Notes: generated by a model not told the origin, from the sequence alone. A DNA stretch of 64,000 nt from Rhizobium sp. CF080 (GCF_000282095.2 NZ_AKKC02000014.1:1-64000); one strand, 5' to 3'; shown: positions 51,200 to 61,601, counted from the first letter of the stretch. Translations and numbers: made by a program.

Positions 51200-52675
51200 A
51201 TGGACAATCAGCTGATGAAATTGCGAGAACTCGCCGGAGGGGATTTCCCGGAAATAGCCGATCTGATGGCCGGGCCGGCAGGCGATCTCGATGTGACCGG
51301 CCTGACCTCCGACAGCCGCAAGGTGACGCCCGGCATGCTGTTTGCCGCGCTCGCAGGCACCAAGGCGGACGGTTCGAGCTATATCGGCGATGCGGCCGCC
51401 CGCGGCGCGATTGCGGCGATTGCGGGACATACGGCGGAAGCGGGCATTCCAGTTCTCGCCGTTTCCAACCCCCGCCGGCTGCTGGCACTCGCCGCCGCCC
51501 GTTTCTACGGCGCGCAGCCGGAAACCATGGTTGCCGTGACGGGTACAGCCGGCAAGACCTCCGTCGCCTCGTTCACCCGCCAGATCTGGGCGCATGCCGG
51601 CCATGCCGCAGCGCAGATCGGCACGACCGGCGTCGTCTCGCCGACCCGCAACGATTACGGAACGCTGACCACGCCGGATCCGGTCGAACTGCAGCAACTG
51701 CTGGCGGAACTGGCTGCCGAAGGCGTCACCCATGCCGCCATGGAAGCTTCCAGCCATGGCCTCGACCAGAGCCGGATCGACGGCGTGCGTCTTTCCGCCG
51801 CCGGCTTTACCAATCTCGGCCGTGACCACATGGACTACCATCCGACGATCGAGAGCTACATGGCCGCCAAGATGCGGCTTTTCGATACGCTGATGCCGAA
51901 GGGCTCGCCGGCCGTCATCTTCGCCGATGACGCCTGGTCGGAAGAAGCGATGCGGGTGGCGACGGTTGCCGACCTTGACGTCCGCACGGTCGGCCGAAGG
52001 GGCGATTATCTGTGCCTCAAGCGCGTCGAGCACTTCCGTCATAAGCAGATGGCCGAGATCCATATCGGCGACCAGATTTTCGAAGTTGATATTCCGCTTG
52101 CCGGCGATTTCCAGGTGGCGAACGCGCTGGTCGCGGCAGGGCTTGCCATGTCGACCGGGGTTCCGGCCGCCGTCGCCATGGCCGCGCTCGAAAAGCTGGT
52201 CGGCGCCTCGGGTCGTCTAGAACTGGTCGGCCAGAGCAAGGACGGCGCGCTCGCCTATGTGGATTACGCCCACAAGCCGGACGCGCTGGAAAACGTGCTG
52301 ACCTCCGTGCGCCCGTTCACGACCGGCCGCGTCATCGTGGTGTTCGGCTGCGGCGGCGACCGCGACAAGGGCAAGCGGCCGATCATGGGCGATGTGGCGA
52401 CGAGGCTTGCCGATATCGTCATCGTGACCGACGACAATCCACGTTCCGAGGTTCCCGAGGTGATCCGTTCCGAGATCATGGCAGCGGCTCCGGGTGCAAT
52501 CGAGATCGGCGATCGGGCCAATGCGATCCGCGAGGCGGTTCATATGCTGCGGGCAGGTGATACGTTGATCGTCGCGGGCAAGGGCCATGAACACGGCCAG
52601 ACGATCGGCACGACGGTCCTGCCGTTTTCCGATCATGTCGAAGTCCGCAAGGCGCTGGAGGAGCTGAAATCGTGA
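51200..52675 (+). CDS. murE: UDP-MurNAc-L-Ala-D-Glu:meso-diaminopimelate ligase
   Basis: MurE adds the third residue of the stem peptide. The 491-residue Mur ligase has the P-loop VTGTAGKTS near 112-120, TTPDPVELQ, and the DNPR motif (VTDDNPRSE near 410), which marks meso-DAP rather than lysine specificity. The start is uncertain: ATG 51200 is chosen with GAGGGGA 11 nt ahead; ATG 51215 (MKLREL) resembles relatives, and a TTG at 51152 would overlap ftsI. murF begins in its stop (GTGA). Confidence 0.93.
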   Translation: MDNQLMKLRELAGGDFPEIADLMAGPAGDLDVTGLTSDSRKVTPGMLFAALAGTKADGSSYIGDAAARGAIAAIAGHTAEAGIPVLAVSNPRRLLALAAARFYGAQPETMVAVTGTAGKTSVASFTRQIWAHAGHAAAQIGTTGVVSPTRNDYGTLTTPDPVELQQLLAELAAEGVTHAAMEASSHGLDQSRIDGVRLSAAGFTNLGRDHMDYHPTIESYMAAKMRLFDTLMPKGSPAVIFADDAWSEEAMRVATVADLDVRTVGRRGDYLCLKRVEHFRHKQMAEIHIGDQIFEVDIPLAGDFQVANALVAAGLAMSTGVPAAVAMAALEKLVGASGRLELVGQSKDGALAYVDYAHKPDALENVLTSVRPFTTGRVIVVFGCGGDRDKGKRPIMGDVATRLADIVIVTDDNPRSEVPEVIRSEIMAAAPGAIEIGDRANAIREAVHMLRAGDTLIVAGKGHEHGQTIGTTVLPFSDHVEVRKALEELKS

Positions 52676-54102
52676 GCTGGCTATGGACCTCCGAGGATCT
52701 GACGTCTGCCATGGGCGGCCGGCCGATCGGTTCGCTTCCGGCGGGTATCACCGGAATCTCGATCGACAGCCGCTCCATCGGTCAGGACGAGGCTTTTTTT
52801 GCCATCAAGGGCGACCGCGTCGACGGTCATGACTATGCGAGCCTTGCAGTCGCCAACGGTGCGACGCTGATCGTCGTCAACGAGGCGAAACTGCCGGCGC
52901 TCGGCAAGCTGAGCGTGCCGATGATCGTCGTCGAAGACGTTCTTGCGGCGCTTGGAAAGCTGGCGCTCGCCGCGCGTGCGCGCAGCCGGGCACGCATCGT
53001 CGCCATCACCGGTTCGGTCGGCAAGACGACCACCAAGGAAATGCTGCGTCATGCGCTCGCGCCCTCCGGCAAGGTGCATGCCGCCGTCGCCTCCTTCAAC
53101 AATCACTGGGGCGTGCCGCTGACGCTCGCCCGCATGCCGGCCGATTGCGATTTCGGCGTCTTTGAGATCGGCATGAACCACCCGGACGAGATCCGCCCGC
53201 TGGTGAAGATGGTGCGTCCGCATGTGGCGATGATCACCACAATCGCAGCCGCCCATCTCGGCCATTTCAAGAATCTCGAGGAGATTGCCGCTGCCAAGGC
53301 CGAGATCTTCGAAGGCCTTGAGCCGGGCGGTTCGGCGATCCTCAATCGCGACATCAAGCAGTTCGGTTTTCTGCAGAAAAAGGCGCAGGAGGCCGGTGTC
53401 TCGCACATCCACACCTTCGGCCAGCATGCCAAGGCGGATTTCCGGCTGGCGGATTTCGAGGGCAATGGGGAAAGCTCGGTCGTCTGGGCGGTGCTGAACG
53501 GCGAGACGTCGGAAGTCCATATCGGTGCACCTGGCCGGCATATCGCCGAAAACGCCATGGCGGTCCTCGGTGCCTGCCTGCTGGTCGGCGCGGACATGGC
53601 CGGCGCCATGGCGGCGCTCGCGGCGCTGAAGCCGGTCAAGGGCAGGGGCGAACGCCACCGGCTCGGCATCGGCGAAGGCCATCTGACCCTGATCGACGAG
53701 AGCTACAACGCCAACCCGGCCTCGATGCGGGCGGCGATCGCGCTTCTGGCATCCTCGGTACCGGAACTGACCGGCCGGCGGATTGCCGTTCTCGGCGACA
53801 TGCTGGAAATGGGTGAATTCTCCGCCAAGGTGCATGAGGAACTGACGGGTCCGCTGCTTGCGGCCGGCATCGAGCATGTCTGGCTGGCGGGTGCGGAAAT
53901 GACGGCGCTGCGCGACGCGCTGCCCGACAGCGTCGATGTGCAATATTACGAAAAGACCGCGGATCTCGCCGATTTCGTCGTGCGTTCGGTGATGCCGGGC
54001 GACGTGGTGATGGTGAAATCCTCGCTCGGCCTCGGTTTCGGCAAGATCGTGACCGCGCTTATTGACAACTACCCGGCATTCTCCGACACGGAACGCCACT
54101 AA
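52672..54102 (+). CDS. murF: UDP-MurNAc-tripeptide:D-Ala-D-Ala ligase
   Basis: MurF adds the D-Ala-D-Ala dipeptide made by Ddl. The 476-residue Mur ligase has the P-loop TGSVGKTTTK near 118-127, EIGMNHPDEI near 167, and the C-terminal IDESYNANPASM near 345, a strong MurF signature. The start is GTG at 52672, coupled to murE through a GTGA overlap; no in-frame ATG is nearby. mraY follows after 30 bp. Confidence 0.95.
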   Translation: MSWLWTSEDLTSAMGGRPIGSLPAGITGISIDSRSIGQDEAFFAIKGDRVDGHDYASLAVANGATLIVVNEAKLPALGKLSVPMIVVEDVLAALGKLALAARARSRARIVAITGSVGKTTTKEMLRHALAPSGKVHAAVASFNNHWGVPLTLARMPADCDFGVFEIGMNHPDEIRPLVKMVRPHVAMITTIAAAHLGHFKNLEEIAAAKAEIFEGLEPGGSAILNRDIKQFGFLQKKAQEAGVSHIHTFGQHAKADFRLADFEGNGESSVVWAVLNGETSEVHIGAPGRHIAENAMAVLGACLLVGADMAGAMAALAALKPVKGRGERHRLGIGEGHLTLIDESYNANPASMRAAIALLASSVPELTGRRIAVLGDMLEMGEFSAKVHEELTGPLLAAGIEHVWLAGAEMTALRDALPDSVDVQYYEKTADLADFVVRSVMPGDVVMVKSSLGLGFGKIVTALIDNYPAFSDTERH

Positions 54103-54132
54103 TTGAGACGCGGCTTCTAGAAAGGGCGCTGA

Positions 54133-55236
54133 ATGCTGATCTGGCTTGTGGAACTGGCGGATAAAGTCCAATTTTTCAACCTGTTCCGGTACATCACCTT
54201 CAGAACCGGCGCTGCGCTGTTCACCTCCGCGCTGATCGTCTTCCTGTTCGGGCCAATGATCATCGCCTCGCTTCGCCTGCGCCAGGGCAAGGGACAGCCG
54301 ATCCGCGCCGACGGCCCGCAGACCCATTTCAAGAAGGCGGGTACGCCGACCATGGGCGGACTAATGATTCTCGCCGGCATCGTCGGCGGTTCGCTGCTCT
54401 GGGCGGATCTTTCGAACGTCTACGTGGTGGCGACCTTGCTCGTGACGCTCGGTTTCGGCGCGATCGGCTTTTATGACGACTATCTGAAAGTCACCAAGCA
54501 GACCGACAAGGGCTTTTCCGGCAAGGCGCGTCTCGGCATCGAGTTCGTGATCGCGGGGATCGCCGTCTTCTTCATGATGCGGGTGGCGCTCACGACCGGC
54601 CAGTCGAGCAATCCGACGCTCGGCACCTCGGTCGCCTTCCCGTTCTTCAAGGACCTGTTCATCAATCTCGGCATCTTCTTCGTCCTGTTCGGCGGTTTCG
54701 TCATCGTGGCGGCCGGCAATGCGGTGAACCTGACGGACGGTCTCGACGGGTTGGCAATCGTACCGGTCATGATCGCCGCAGCCTCGTTCGGCATCATCGC
54801 CTACCTCGCCGGCAACGCGGTGTTTGCGGGATACCTGCAGATCAATTTCGTGCCCGGCACCGGCGAGCTTGCCGTCATTCTCGGCGCGGTGATCGGCGCC
54901 GGCCTCGGCTTCCTGTGGTTCAACGCGCCGCCGGCTGCCATCTTCATGGGCGATACCGGTTCGCTGGCGCTCGGCGGCCTGATCGGCTCGGTTGCCGTCG
55001 CCACCAAGCACGAGATCGTCATGGCGATCATCGGCGGCCTGTTCGTGATGGAGACGCTGTCTGTCATCATCCAGGTCGGCTTCTTCAAGATGACCGGCCG
55101 GCGCGTCTTCCTGATGGCGCCGATCCATCACCATTTCGAAAAGCTCGGCTGGACGGAAAGCCAGGTGGTGATCCGTTTCTGGATCATCGCGGTCGGCCTT
55201 GCCATGCTTGGCCTTTCGACCCTCAAGCTGCGGTGA
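54133..55236 (+). CDS. mraY: Phospho-MurNAc-pentapeptide transferase
   Basis: MraY makes lipid I by moving phospho-MurNAc-pentapeptide to undecaprenyl phosphate. The 367-residue inner-membrane enzyme has about ten helices. The catalytic and Mg-binding aspartates are visible in FYDDYLKV near 115, NLTDGLDG near 198 and MGDTGS near 275. The APIHHHFE histidine box is near 333. AAGGGCGC precedes the ATG. Confidence 0.97.
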   Translation: MLIWLVELADKVQFFNLFRYITFRTGAALFTSALIVFLFGPMIIASLRLRQGKGQPIRADGPQTHFKKAGTPTMGGLMILAGIVGGSLLWADLSNVYVVATLLVTLGFGAIGFYDDYLKVTKQTDKGFSGKARLGIEFVIAGIAVFFMMRVALTTGQSSNPTLGTSVAFPFFKDLFINLGIFFVLFGGFVIVAAGNAVNLTDGLDGLAIVPVMIAAASFGIIAYLAGNAVFAGYLQINFVPGTGELAVILGAVIGAGLGFLWFNAPPAAIFMGDTGSLALGGLIGSVAVATKHEIVMAIIGGLFVMETLSVIIQVGFFKMTGRRVFLMAPIHHHFEKLGWTESQVVIRFWIIAVGLAMLGLSTLKLR

Positions 55237-55243
55237 CACGGCG

Positions 55244-56641
55244 ATGATCGCGGTCACCACGTTCAAGGACAAACCGGTCGCACTCTTCGGCCTCGGTGGC
55301 TCGGGGCTGGCGACGGCCAAGGCGCTTGTTGCAGGCGGCGCCCGGGTGATTGCCTGGGACGACAATCCCGAAAGCGTCGCCAAGGCCGCCGACGAGGGGA
55401 TCGCCACCGCCGACCTGCGCGGCATCGACTGGTCGGTTCAGTCCGCCTTCGTGTTGTCGCCGGGCGTGCCGCTTACCCATCCGAAGCCGCATTGGAGCGT
55501 CGATCTCGCCCGTGCCGCCGGCGTCGAGGTCATCGGCGATGTCGAGCTTTTCGTGCGCGAGCGGCGGGCGCATGCGCCGGATTGCCCGTTCATCGCCATT
55601 ACCGGCACCAACGGCAAATCGACGACCACGGCGCTGATTGCCCATATCCTCAAGTCCAGCGGTCGCGACACCCAGCTCGGCGGCAATATCGGCACGGCGA
55701 TTTTGACGCTCGACCCGCCCAAGGATCAGCGCTTCTTCGTCGTCGAATGTTCGTCCTACCAGATCGATCTGGCTCCGACGCTCAATCCGACCGCAGGCAT
55801 TCTCTTGAACCTCACGCCCGACCATCTCGATCGCCACGGCACGATGCAGCACTATGCCGATATCAAGGAACGGCTCGTCGCCGGCAGCAAGACGGCGGTG
55901 ATCGGCGTCGACGATTCGTTCTGCACCCTCATCGCCGACCGCGTCGAGCGGGCCGGCGTCAAGGTGCGCCGGATCTCCAAGCGGGTCGTCGTAGCCGACG
56001 GCCTCTATGCCGAGGGCAGCCGGATCGTCGAGGCGCATGGCGGCGCGATGTCGCTGCTCGTCGATCTCGAAGGCATCCAGACGCTGAAGGGCAGCCATAA
56101 CGCCCAGAACGCGGCGGCGGCAATCGCCGCCTGCCTGGCGGTCGGCGTTTCGAAGGACGAGATCCGTGCCGGACTGAAATCCTTCCCCGGCCTCAAACAC
56201 CGGATGCAGCCGGTCGGACGTCGGGTCCAGGTGGTTTTTGTCAACGATTCGAAGGCGACCAATGCGGATGCGGCGGCGCCGGCGCTCTCCAGCTACGACC
56301 GGATCTACTGGATTGCCGGCGGTTTGCCGAAAGAGGGCGGCATAGTCAGCCTCGCACCACTCTTCCCGCGTATCGTCAAGGCCTATCTGATCGGAGAAGC
56401 CGCGCCGGCATTCGCGGCGACGCTTGGCGAAGCGGTGCCCTACGAGATTTCGGGCACGCTCGAAAAGGCGGTCGCTCATGCCGCGGCGGATGCGAGCGCC
56501 GATACCACGCCGTCCGCGGTGATGTTGTCGCCGGCCTGCGCCAGCTTCGATCAGTTCAAGAATTTCGAAGTTCGCGGCGATGCCTTTGTCGGCCATGTCG
56601 CGGGCCTCGACGGCGTCACGATGCTGATCGATTTGGATTGA
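55244..56641 (+). CDS. murD: UDP-MurNAc-L-alanine:D-glutamate ligase
   Basis: MurD adds D-glutamate as the second stem residue. The 465-residue Mur ligase has the P-loop ITGTNGKSTTT near 121-131, ECSSYQID near 165, LTPDHLDRHG near 187 and NDSKATNADA near 330. It starts at 55244, 7 bp after mraY. The longer open frame upstream lies in the wrong frame of mraY. Confidence 0.96.
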   Translation: MIAVTTFKDKPVALFGLGGSGLATAKALVAGGARVIAWDDNPESVAKAADEGIATADLRGIDWSVQSAFVLSPGVPLTHPKPHWSVDLARAAGVEVIGDVELFVRERRAHAPDCPFIAITGTNGKSTTTALIAHILKSSGRDTQLGGNIGTAILTLDPPKDQRFFVVECSSYQIDLAPTLNPTAGILLNLTPDHLDRHGTMQHYADIKERLVAGSKTAVIGVDDSFCTLIADRVERAGVKVRRISKRVVVADGLYAEGSRIVEAHGGAMSLLVDLEGIQTLKGSHNAQNAAAAIAACLAVGVSKDEIRAGLKSFPGLKHRMQPVGRRVQVVFVNDSKATNADAAAPALSSYDRIYWIAGGLPKEGGIVSLAPLFPRIVKAYLIGEAAPAFAATLGEAVPYEISGTLEKAVAHAAADASADTTPSAVMLSPACASFDQFKNFEVRGDAFVGHVAGLDGVTMLIDLD

Positions 56642-56666
56642 TCGAGACGGAAAAGGGGAACGACAG

Positions 56667-57821
56667 ATGGTAAGCCGCGCAGACCGTGGACCGCTCGCAG
56701 ACTGGTTCTGGACGATCGACCGTTTCTTCCTCGTCGCCTTCGTGCTGCTGATGGGGGTCGGCTTCATGCTCTCCTTCGCGGCATCGCCTGCGGTCGCGGA
56801 GCGGATCGGCCTCGACAGCTTCCACTTCGTCGAACGGCACGCGCTGTTCCTGCTGCCCTCGCTGGTGGTGATGGTCGGCCTGTCCTTCCTGACGCCGAGG
56901 CAGGTGCGCCGGACCGCGATCGTGCTGCTGATCATTTCGCTGGCGCTGATGGTGCTGGCGCTGTTCTTCGGCGTCGAGGTCAAGGGATCGCGGCGCTGGA
57001 TCGGTGTCGGAATGTTCTCCATCCAGCCCTCGGAATTCATGAAGCCGGCCTTCGTGGTCGTCTGCGCCTGGCTGTTCGCCGAGCATGCGCGGCAGCCGGA
57101 AATCCCCGGCAACCTCTTCGCCATCATCCTGTTCGGCATCGTCGCGGCGCTGCTCGTCGCCCAGCCCGACCTTGGCCAGACCATTCTCACCAGCGTCGTC
57201 TGGGGCGGCATGTTCTTCATGGCCGGTATGCCTTGGCTGTGGATCGTCATGCTCGGCGGCGTCGGCGCCGGTGGTATCGTCACCGCCTACTACATGCTGC
57301 CGCACGTGACGGCGCGTTTCGACAAGTTCCTGACCGGCGAAGGCGACCGTTTCCAGATCGAGACGGCCCATGAGGCGATCCTGCAGGGGGGCTGGTTCGG
57401 GCAGGGGCCGGGCGAGGGCATCGTCAAGCGCATTCTGCCGGACAGCCACACGGACTTCGTGTTCTCGGTTGCAGCCGAAGAATTCGGCATTATCTTCTGT
57501 ATGGCACTGGTGGCGATCTTCGCCTTCATCGTGCTGCGCGGCCTGAACCACGCCTTCAAGGAGCGCAACGACTTCAACCGGTTTGCGGTCGCTGGCCTCG
57601 TCCTGCAGATCGGCATGCAGTCGCTCATCAATATCGGCGTCAATCTCGAACTCATGCCGGCCAAAGGCATGACGCTCCCCTTGATCTCCTATGGCGGCTC
57701 CTCGATGATCGCGATCTGCATCACAGCAGGCTTCATCCTGGCGCTCACCCGTCATCGTCCGGAGAAGCGAGCGCAAGAGCGGAGCCTGTTCCGGGTCGCC
57801 CAGGGCGTACCCGCGGAGTAA
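56667..57821 (+). CDS. ftsW: Septal peptidoglycan glycosyltransferase FtsW
   Basis: FtsW is a SEDS polymerase that builds septal glycan strands with FtsI. The 384-residue inner-membrane protein has ten predicted helices. Conserved SEDS blocks are GSRRWI near 113, QPSEFMKPA near 122, QPDLGQT near 170 and LISYGGSSM near the C-terminus. AAGGGGAA precedes the ATG; murG follows after 6 bp. Confidence 0.96.
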   Translation: MVSRADRGPLADWFWTIDRFFLVAFVLLMGVGFMLSFAASPAVAERIGLDSFHFVERHALFLLPSLVVMVGLSFLTPRQVRRTAIVLLIISLALMVLALFFGVEVKGSRRWIGVGMFSIQPSEFMKPAFVVVCAWLFAEHARQPEIPGNLFAIILFGIVAALLVAQPDLGQTILTSVVWGGMFFMAGMPWLWIVMLGGVGAGGIVTAYYMLPHVTARFDKFLTGEGDRFQIETAHEAILQGGWFGQGPGEGIVKRILPDSHTDFVFSVAAEEFGIIFCMALVAIFAFIVLRGLNHAFKERNDFNRFAVAGLVLQIGMQSLINIGVNLELMPAKGMTLPLISYGGSSMIAICITAGFILALTRHRPEKRAQERSLFRVAQGVPAE

Positions 57822-57827
57822 AGTCCA

Positions 57828-58952
57828 ATGACCAAGGGCATCATTTTGCTCGCCGCCGGGGGAACCGGCGGCCATGTGTTTCCAGCAGAAGCGCTGGGAC
57901 ACGAACTGAGGGAGCGCGGTTATTCCGTGCATCTCGTCACCGACAGCCGGGCCGAGCGCTATGCCGGCACTTTTCCGGCCGATGAAATCCATGTCGTTCC
58001 GTCCGGCACGTTCGGATCGAAGAACCCGATCGCGCTCGCCCGCACCGGCTGGAAGCTATGGACGGGACTGCGGGCCGCCCGCCGCCTGATCGGCCGGCTG
58101 AAGCCGCTCGCCGTCGTCGGTTTCGGCGGTTATCCGACCGTGCCGCCGCTGATGGCCTCGACCGCCATGGGCGTGCCGACGATGATCCACGAGCAGAACG
58201 CCGTGATGGGCCGCGCCAACAAGGCGCTGGCGGCCAAGGTCCAGGCGATCGCCGGCGGTTTCCTGCCCGAGAACGGCGGCCCCTATGCGGACAAGACCGT
58301 GACGACCGGCAATCCAGTGCGTCCCGCTGTGCTTGCGGCCTCCAACGTCCCTTATGTGGCGTCTCGCGGCGATGATCCCTTCCGGCTGGTCGTGTTCGGC
58401 GGCAGCCAGGGCGCTCAGTTCTTCTCCTCGGTGGTGCCGACGGCACTCAGCCTTCTCGACAAGGCCGCGCGAGACCGTATTGTCGTCACCCAGCAGGCGC
58501 GTCCGGAAGACAAGGATCGGGTCAGTTCCTGTTTTGCCAAGCTGAAGGCGCCGGCCGATATTTCGTCGTTCTTTTCGGACATGGCCGAACGGCTGGCGAC
58601 GGCGCATCTGGTCATTTGCCGCTCCGGTGCGTCTACGGTGTCGGAAATCGCGGTGATCGGCCGGCCGGCCATCCTCGTGCCTTACCCGCATGCTCTGGAT
58701 CACGACCAGGCAGCCAATGCCGAGGCGCTGGTGGCGACCGGTGGCGCCAAGGTGGTGCAGCAGTCGGACCTGTCTCCGGAAAAGCTTGCCGCGATCATTT
58801 CGGGTGCGATGAAGGATCCTGACAAGCTCGAAAGAATGGCTGCGGCCGCGAAGTCCGCCGGACGGCCGAATGCGACCGGCCTGCTTGCGGATCTGGTGGT
58901 GGCGATCGCCGAACGGAAAACGATTTCGGAATTCAAGGGAGCGCATTCATGA
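57828..58952 (+). CDS. murG: UDP-GlcNAc:lipid I N-acetylglucosaminyltransferase
   Basis: MurG makes lipid II at the cytoplasmic face. The 374-residue GT-B enzyme has the N-terminal GGTGGHVFPA at 10-19, HEQNAVMGRANK near 124, GGSQGAQFF near 193 and the UDP-GlcNAc-binding CRSGASTVSE near 264. The stop overlaps the murC start (ATGA). Confidence 0.96.
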   Translation: MTKGIILLAAGGTGGHVFPAEALGHELRERGYSVHLVTDSRAERYAGTFPADEIHVVPSGTFGSKNPIALARTGWKLWTGLRAARRLIGRLKPLAVVGFGGYPTVPPLMASTAMGVPTMIHEQNAVMGRANKALAAKVQAIAGGFLPENGGPYADKTVTTGNPVRPAVLAASNVPYVASRGDDPFRLVVFGGSQGAQFFSSVVPTALSLLDKAARDRIVVTQQARPEDKDRVSSCFAKLKAPADISSFFSDMAERLATAHLVICRSGASTVSEIAVIGRPAILVPYPHALDHDQAANAEALVATGGAKVVQQSDLSPEKLAAIISGAMKDPDKLERMAAAAKSAGRPNATGLLADLVVAIAERKTISEFKGAHS

Positions 58953-60358
58953 AGATGCCGAAGGCTATCGGGCTCGTCCATTTCATCGGCATCGGCGGTA
59001 TCGGCATGAGCGGTATCGCCGAGGTGCTGCACAATCTCGGCCACAAGGTCCAGGGTTCGGACCAGGCCGACGGCGCCAATGTCCAGCGTCTGCGCGACAA
59101 GGGCATCCCGGTGTTTGTCGGCCATCAGGCCGAGAACATCGGTGACGCCGAAGTGGTCGTCGTCTCGACAGCCATCAAGAAGAACAATCCCGAGCTGATG
59201 GCCGCGCGTGAAAAATCGCTGCCGATCGTCCGTCGCGCCGAAATGCTCGCCGAGCTGATGCGCTTCCGCAATGCGATCGCCATCGGCGGCACGCATGGCA
59301 AGACCACCACGACGTCCATGGTCGCGACGCTTCTGGAAGCCGGCAATCTTGATCCGACCGTCATCAACGGCGGCATCATCAACGCCTACGGCACCAATGC
59401 CCGCATGGGCGAGGGCGAGTGGATGGTGGTCGAGGCCGACGAATCGGACGGTACCTTCCTGAAGCTTCCCGCCGATGTCGCCGTGGTCACCAATATCGAT
59501 CCCGAACATCTCGACCACTATGGCAATTTCGACGCGGTTCGCGCCGCCTTCCGGCAGTTCGTCGAAAACGTTCCGTTCTACGGTTTCGGCGTGCTCTGCC
59601 TCGACCATCCGGAGGTCCAGGCTCTGGTCGCCCGCATCGAGGATCGCAAGATCGTCACCTATGGCGAAAACCCGCAGGCCGACGCGCGTTTCTCCAACGT
59701 GCGGATGGAAGGCACCAAGTCGATCTTCGACGTGGAAATCCGCCGCCGCCGCACCGGCCGGGTGTTCCAGTTCAAGGACCTGGCGCTGCCGATGCCCGGT
59801 CGCCACAACATTTCCAACGCCACGGCGGCGATTGCGGTCGCCAACCGGCTCGGCATTTCGGAAGAGGATATCCGCAAGGGGCTCGCCAATTTCAGCGGCG
59901 TCAAGCGGCGCTTCACTTTGACCGGCACCTGGAACGGCGTGTCGATCTTCGACGACTATGGCCACCACCCGGTGGAGATCAAGGCCGTGCTGCGGGCAGC
60001 CCGCGAATCCTGCCAGGGCCGCATCATCGCGGTTCACCAGCCGCATCGCTACACGCGCCTGTCGAGCCTGTTCGAGGATTTCGCCAATTGCTTCAACGAT
60101 GCCGACAGCATCCTCCTGGCCCCGGTCTATGCCGCGGGCGAGGAACCGATCGAAGGCGCCAATTCGGAAGCCCTGGTTTCGCGCATCCGGTCGGGCGGTC
60201 ATCGCGACGCGAGATACATGGCATCGCCGACGGAACTCGCTTCGATTGTATCGGGCATTGCGAAACCGGGTGATTTCGTGGTTCTTCTGGGGGCAGGCAA
60301 TATCACGCAGTGGGCGGCAGCATTGCCGAAGGAACTGGAAAGCATATCGGGACGATAG
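58949..60358 (+). CDS. murC: UDP-MurNAc:L-alanine ligase
   Basis: MurC adds the first stem residue. The 469-residue Mur ligase opens with HFIGIGGIGMSGIAE (10-24) for UDP binding, has the P-loop GGTHGKTTTT near 112-121, EADESDGTF near 155 and FDDYGHHPVE near 334. It overlaps murG by ATGA and ends 3 bp before murB. Confidence 0.97.
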   Translation: MKMPKAIGLVHFIGIGGIGMSGIAEVLHNLGHKVQGSDQADGANVQRLRDKGIPVFVGHQAENIGDAEVVVVSTAIKKNNPELMAAREKSLPIVRRAEMLAELMRFRNAIAIGGTHGKTTTTSMVATLLEAGNLDPTVINGGIINAYGTNARMGEGEWMVVEADESDGTFLKLPADVAVVTNIDPEHLDHYGNFDAVRAAFRQFVENVPFYGFGVLCLDHPEVQALVARIEDRKIVTYGENPQADARFSNVRMEGTKSIFDVEIRRRRTGRVFQFKDLALPMPGRHNISNATAAIAVANRLGISEEDIRKGLANFSGVKRRFTLTGTWNGVSIFDDYGHHPVEIKAVLRAARESCQGRIIAVHQPHRYTRLSSLFEDFANCFNDADSILLAPVYAAGEEPIEGANSEALVSRIRSGGHRDARYMASPTELASIVSGIAKPGDFVVLLGAGNITQWAAALPKELESISGR

Positions 60359-60361
60359 GAA

Positions 60362-61336
60362 ATGAAACAGGTGAATGGGGAAAAGCTTCTGGCGTCGTTG
60401 GGGGATGACGTCAACAAACTGCGCGGCAGGCTGACGCCGGACGCGCCGATGGATCGTGTCACCTGGTTCCAGGCCGGCGGCCTCGCCGAACTGATGTTCC
60501 AGCCCCATGACGTCGACGACCTCGTGACCTTCCTGCAGATCCTGCCGGAAGAGGTGCCGCTGACGGTGGTTGGCGTCGGCTCCAACCTGCTGGTCCGCGA
60601 CGGTGGCATTCCTGGCGTCGTCCTGCGCCTCTCGGCCAAGGGTTTCGGCGGGGTCGACCTGGTCGGTGAGAACCGTATCAAGGCCGGTGCGATCTGCCCC
60701 GACAAGCATATCGCTGCGATGGCGATGGACCATGGCATCGGCGGTTTCGCCTTCTATTACGGCATTCCGGGTTCGATCGGCGGGGCTCTGCGCATGAATG
60801 CCGGCGCCAATGGCGGCGAGACCGCCGGGCGCGTCGTCGAAGTGCATGCCGTCGACCGCAAGGGCGTCAGCCATGTCTTCTCGGCTGCCGAGATGGGCTA
60901 CAGCTACCGCCATTCATCGGTTCCGGCCGAGATGATCTTCACCCATGCGGTCTTCGAGGGTTATCCCGAAGAGCGGGCAAAGATCCGCGCCGAGATGGAT
61001 GCCGTGCGTCAGCATCGCGAGACGGTGCAGCCGATCAAGGAAAAGACCGGAGGCTCGACCTTCAAGAACCCGGAAGGCCATTCCGCCTGGAAGCTGATCG
61101 ACGAGGCCGGTTGCCGTGGCCTCGTCAGCGGCGGCGCGCAGATGTCGTCGCTGCATTGCAATTTCATGATCAATATCGGCTATGCCAGCGGTTATGACCT
61201 CGAATATCTTGGCGAGACGATCCGCCAGCGGGTCTTCGAACATTCCGGCATCAAGCTCGAATGGGAAATCAAGCGACTCGGCATCTTCATGCCCGGCCGC
61301 GAGGTGAGGCCGTTCCAGGGCATGACGAGCGACTGA
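60362..61336 (+). CDS. murB: UDP-N-acetylenolpyruvylglucosamine reductase
   Basis: MurB reduces enolpyruvyl-UDP-GlcNAc to UDP-MurNAc using NADPH and FAD. The 324-residue protein has the FAD block VGVGSNLLVRDGG near 65-77, FYYGIPGSIGGALRMNAGA near 130, YRHS near 182 and GGSTFKNP near 232 with the catalytic Ser of type I enzymes. It is the last gene before the aquaporin interruption. Confidence 0.96.
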   Translation: MKQVNGEKLLASLGDDVNKLRGRLTPDAPMDRVTWFQAGGLAELMFQPHDVDDLVTFLQILPEEVPLTVVGVGSNLLVRDGGIPGVVLRLSAKGFGGVDLVGENRIKAGAICPDKHIAAMAMDHGIGGFAFYYGIPGSIGGALRMNAGANGGETAGRVVEVHAVDRKGVSHVFSAAEMGYSYRHSSVPAEMIFTHAVFEGYPEERAKIRAEMDAVRQHRETVQPIKEKTGGSTFKNPEGHSAWKLIDEAGCRGLVSGGAQMSSLHCNFMINIGYASGYDLEYLGETIRQRVFEHSGIKLEWEIKRLGIFMPGREVRPFQGMTSD

Positions 61337-61601
61337 CAGGACCCGACCGATGGTGAGGCGAAAGCGTCCCGTCGGTCAGATTGTCGAATTTTATGAAGCG
61401 CTGTAAAATAAATGCCTTACGGCGATTTTCTCATGTTTTTGTTCGTCATGCGTACCGGTAGCGCTGTCTCAGTGGCTCGGCTGTTTCAGGGCTTGCTTAT
61501 TCATTGAGCATTCATGAGCATCTATTGCATAATAACCTCGTCTTGAATGAGAGTCGCGCCTGAGACCGGCGGGGTGCCGGGGCGCGAGCAGGGGGATTAA
61601 A

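Noticed and set aside
55223..57283. 686-residue minus-strand frame opposite murD and ftsW
   Set aside because: Antisense shadow; composition and lack of domains argue against coding.
58700..60913. 737-residue minus-strand frame opposite murG, murC and murB
   Set aside because: Antisense shadow of three well-supported genes; no motif, no plausible ribosome site.
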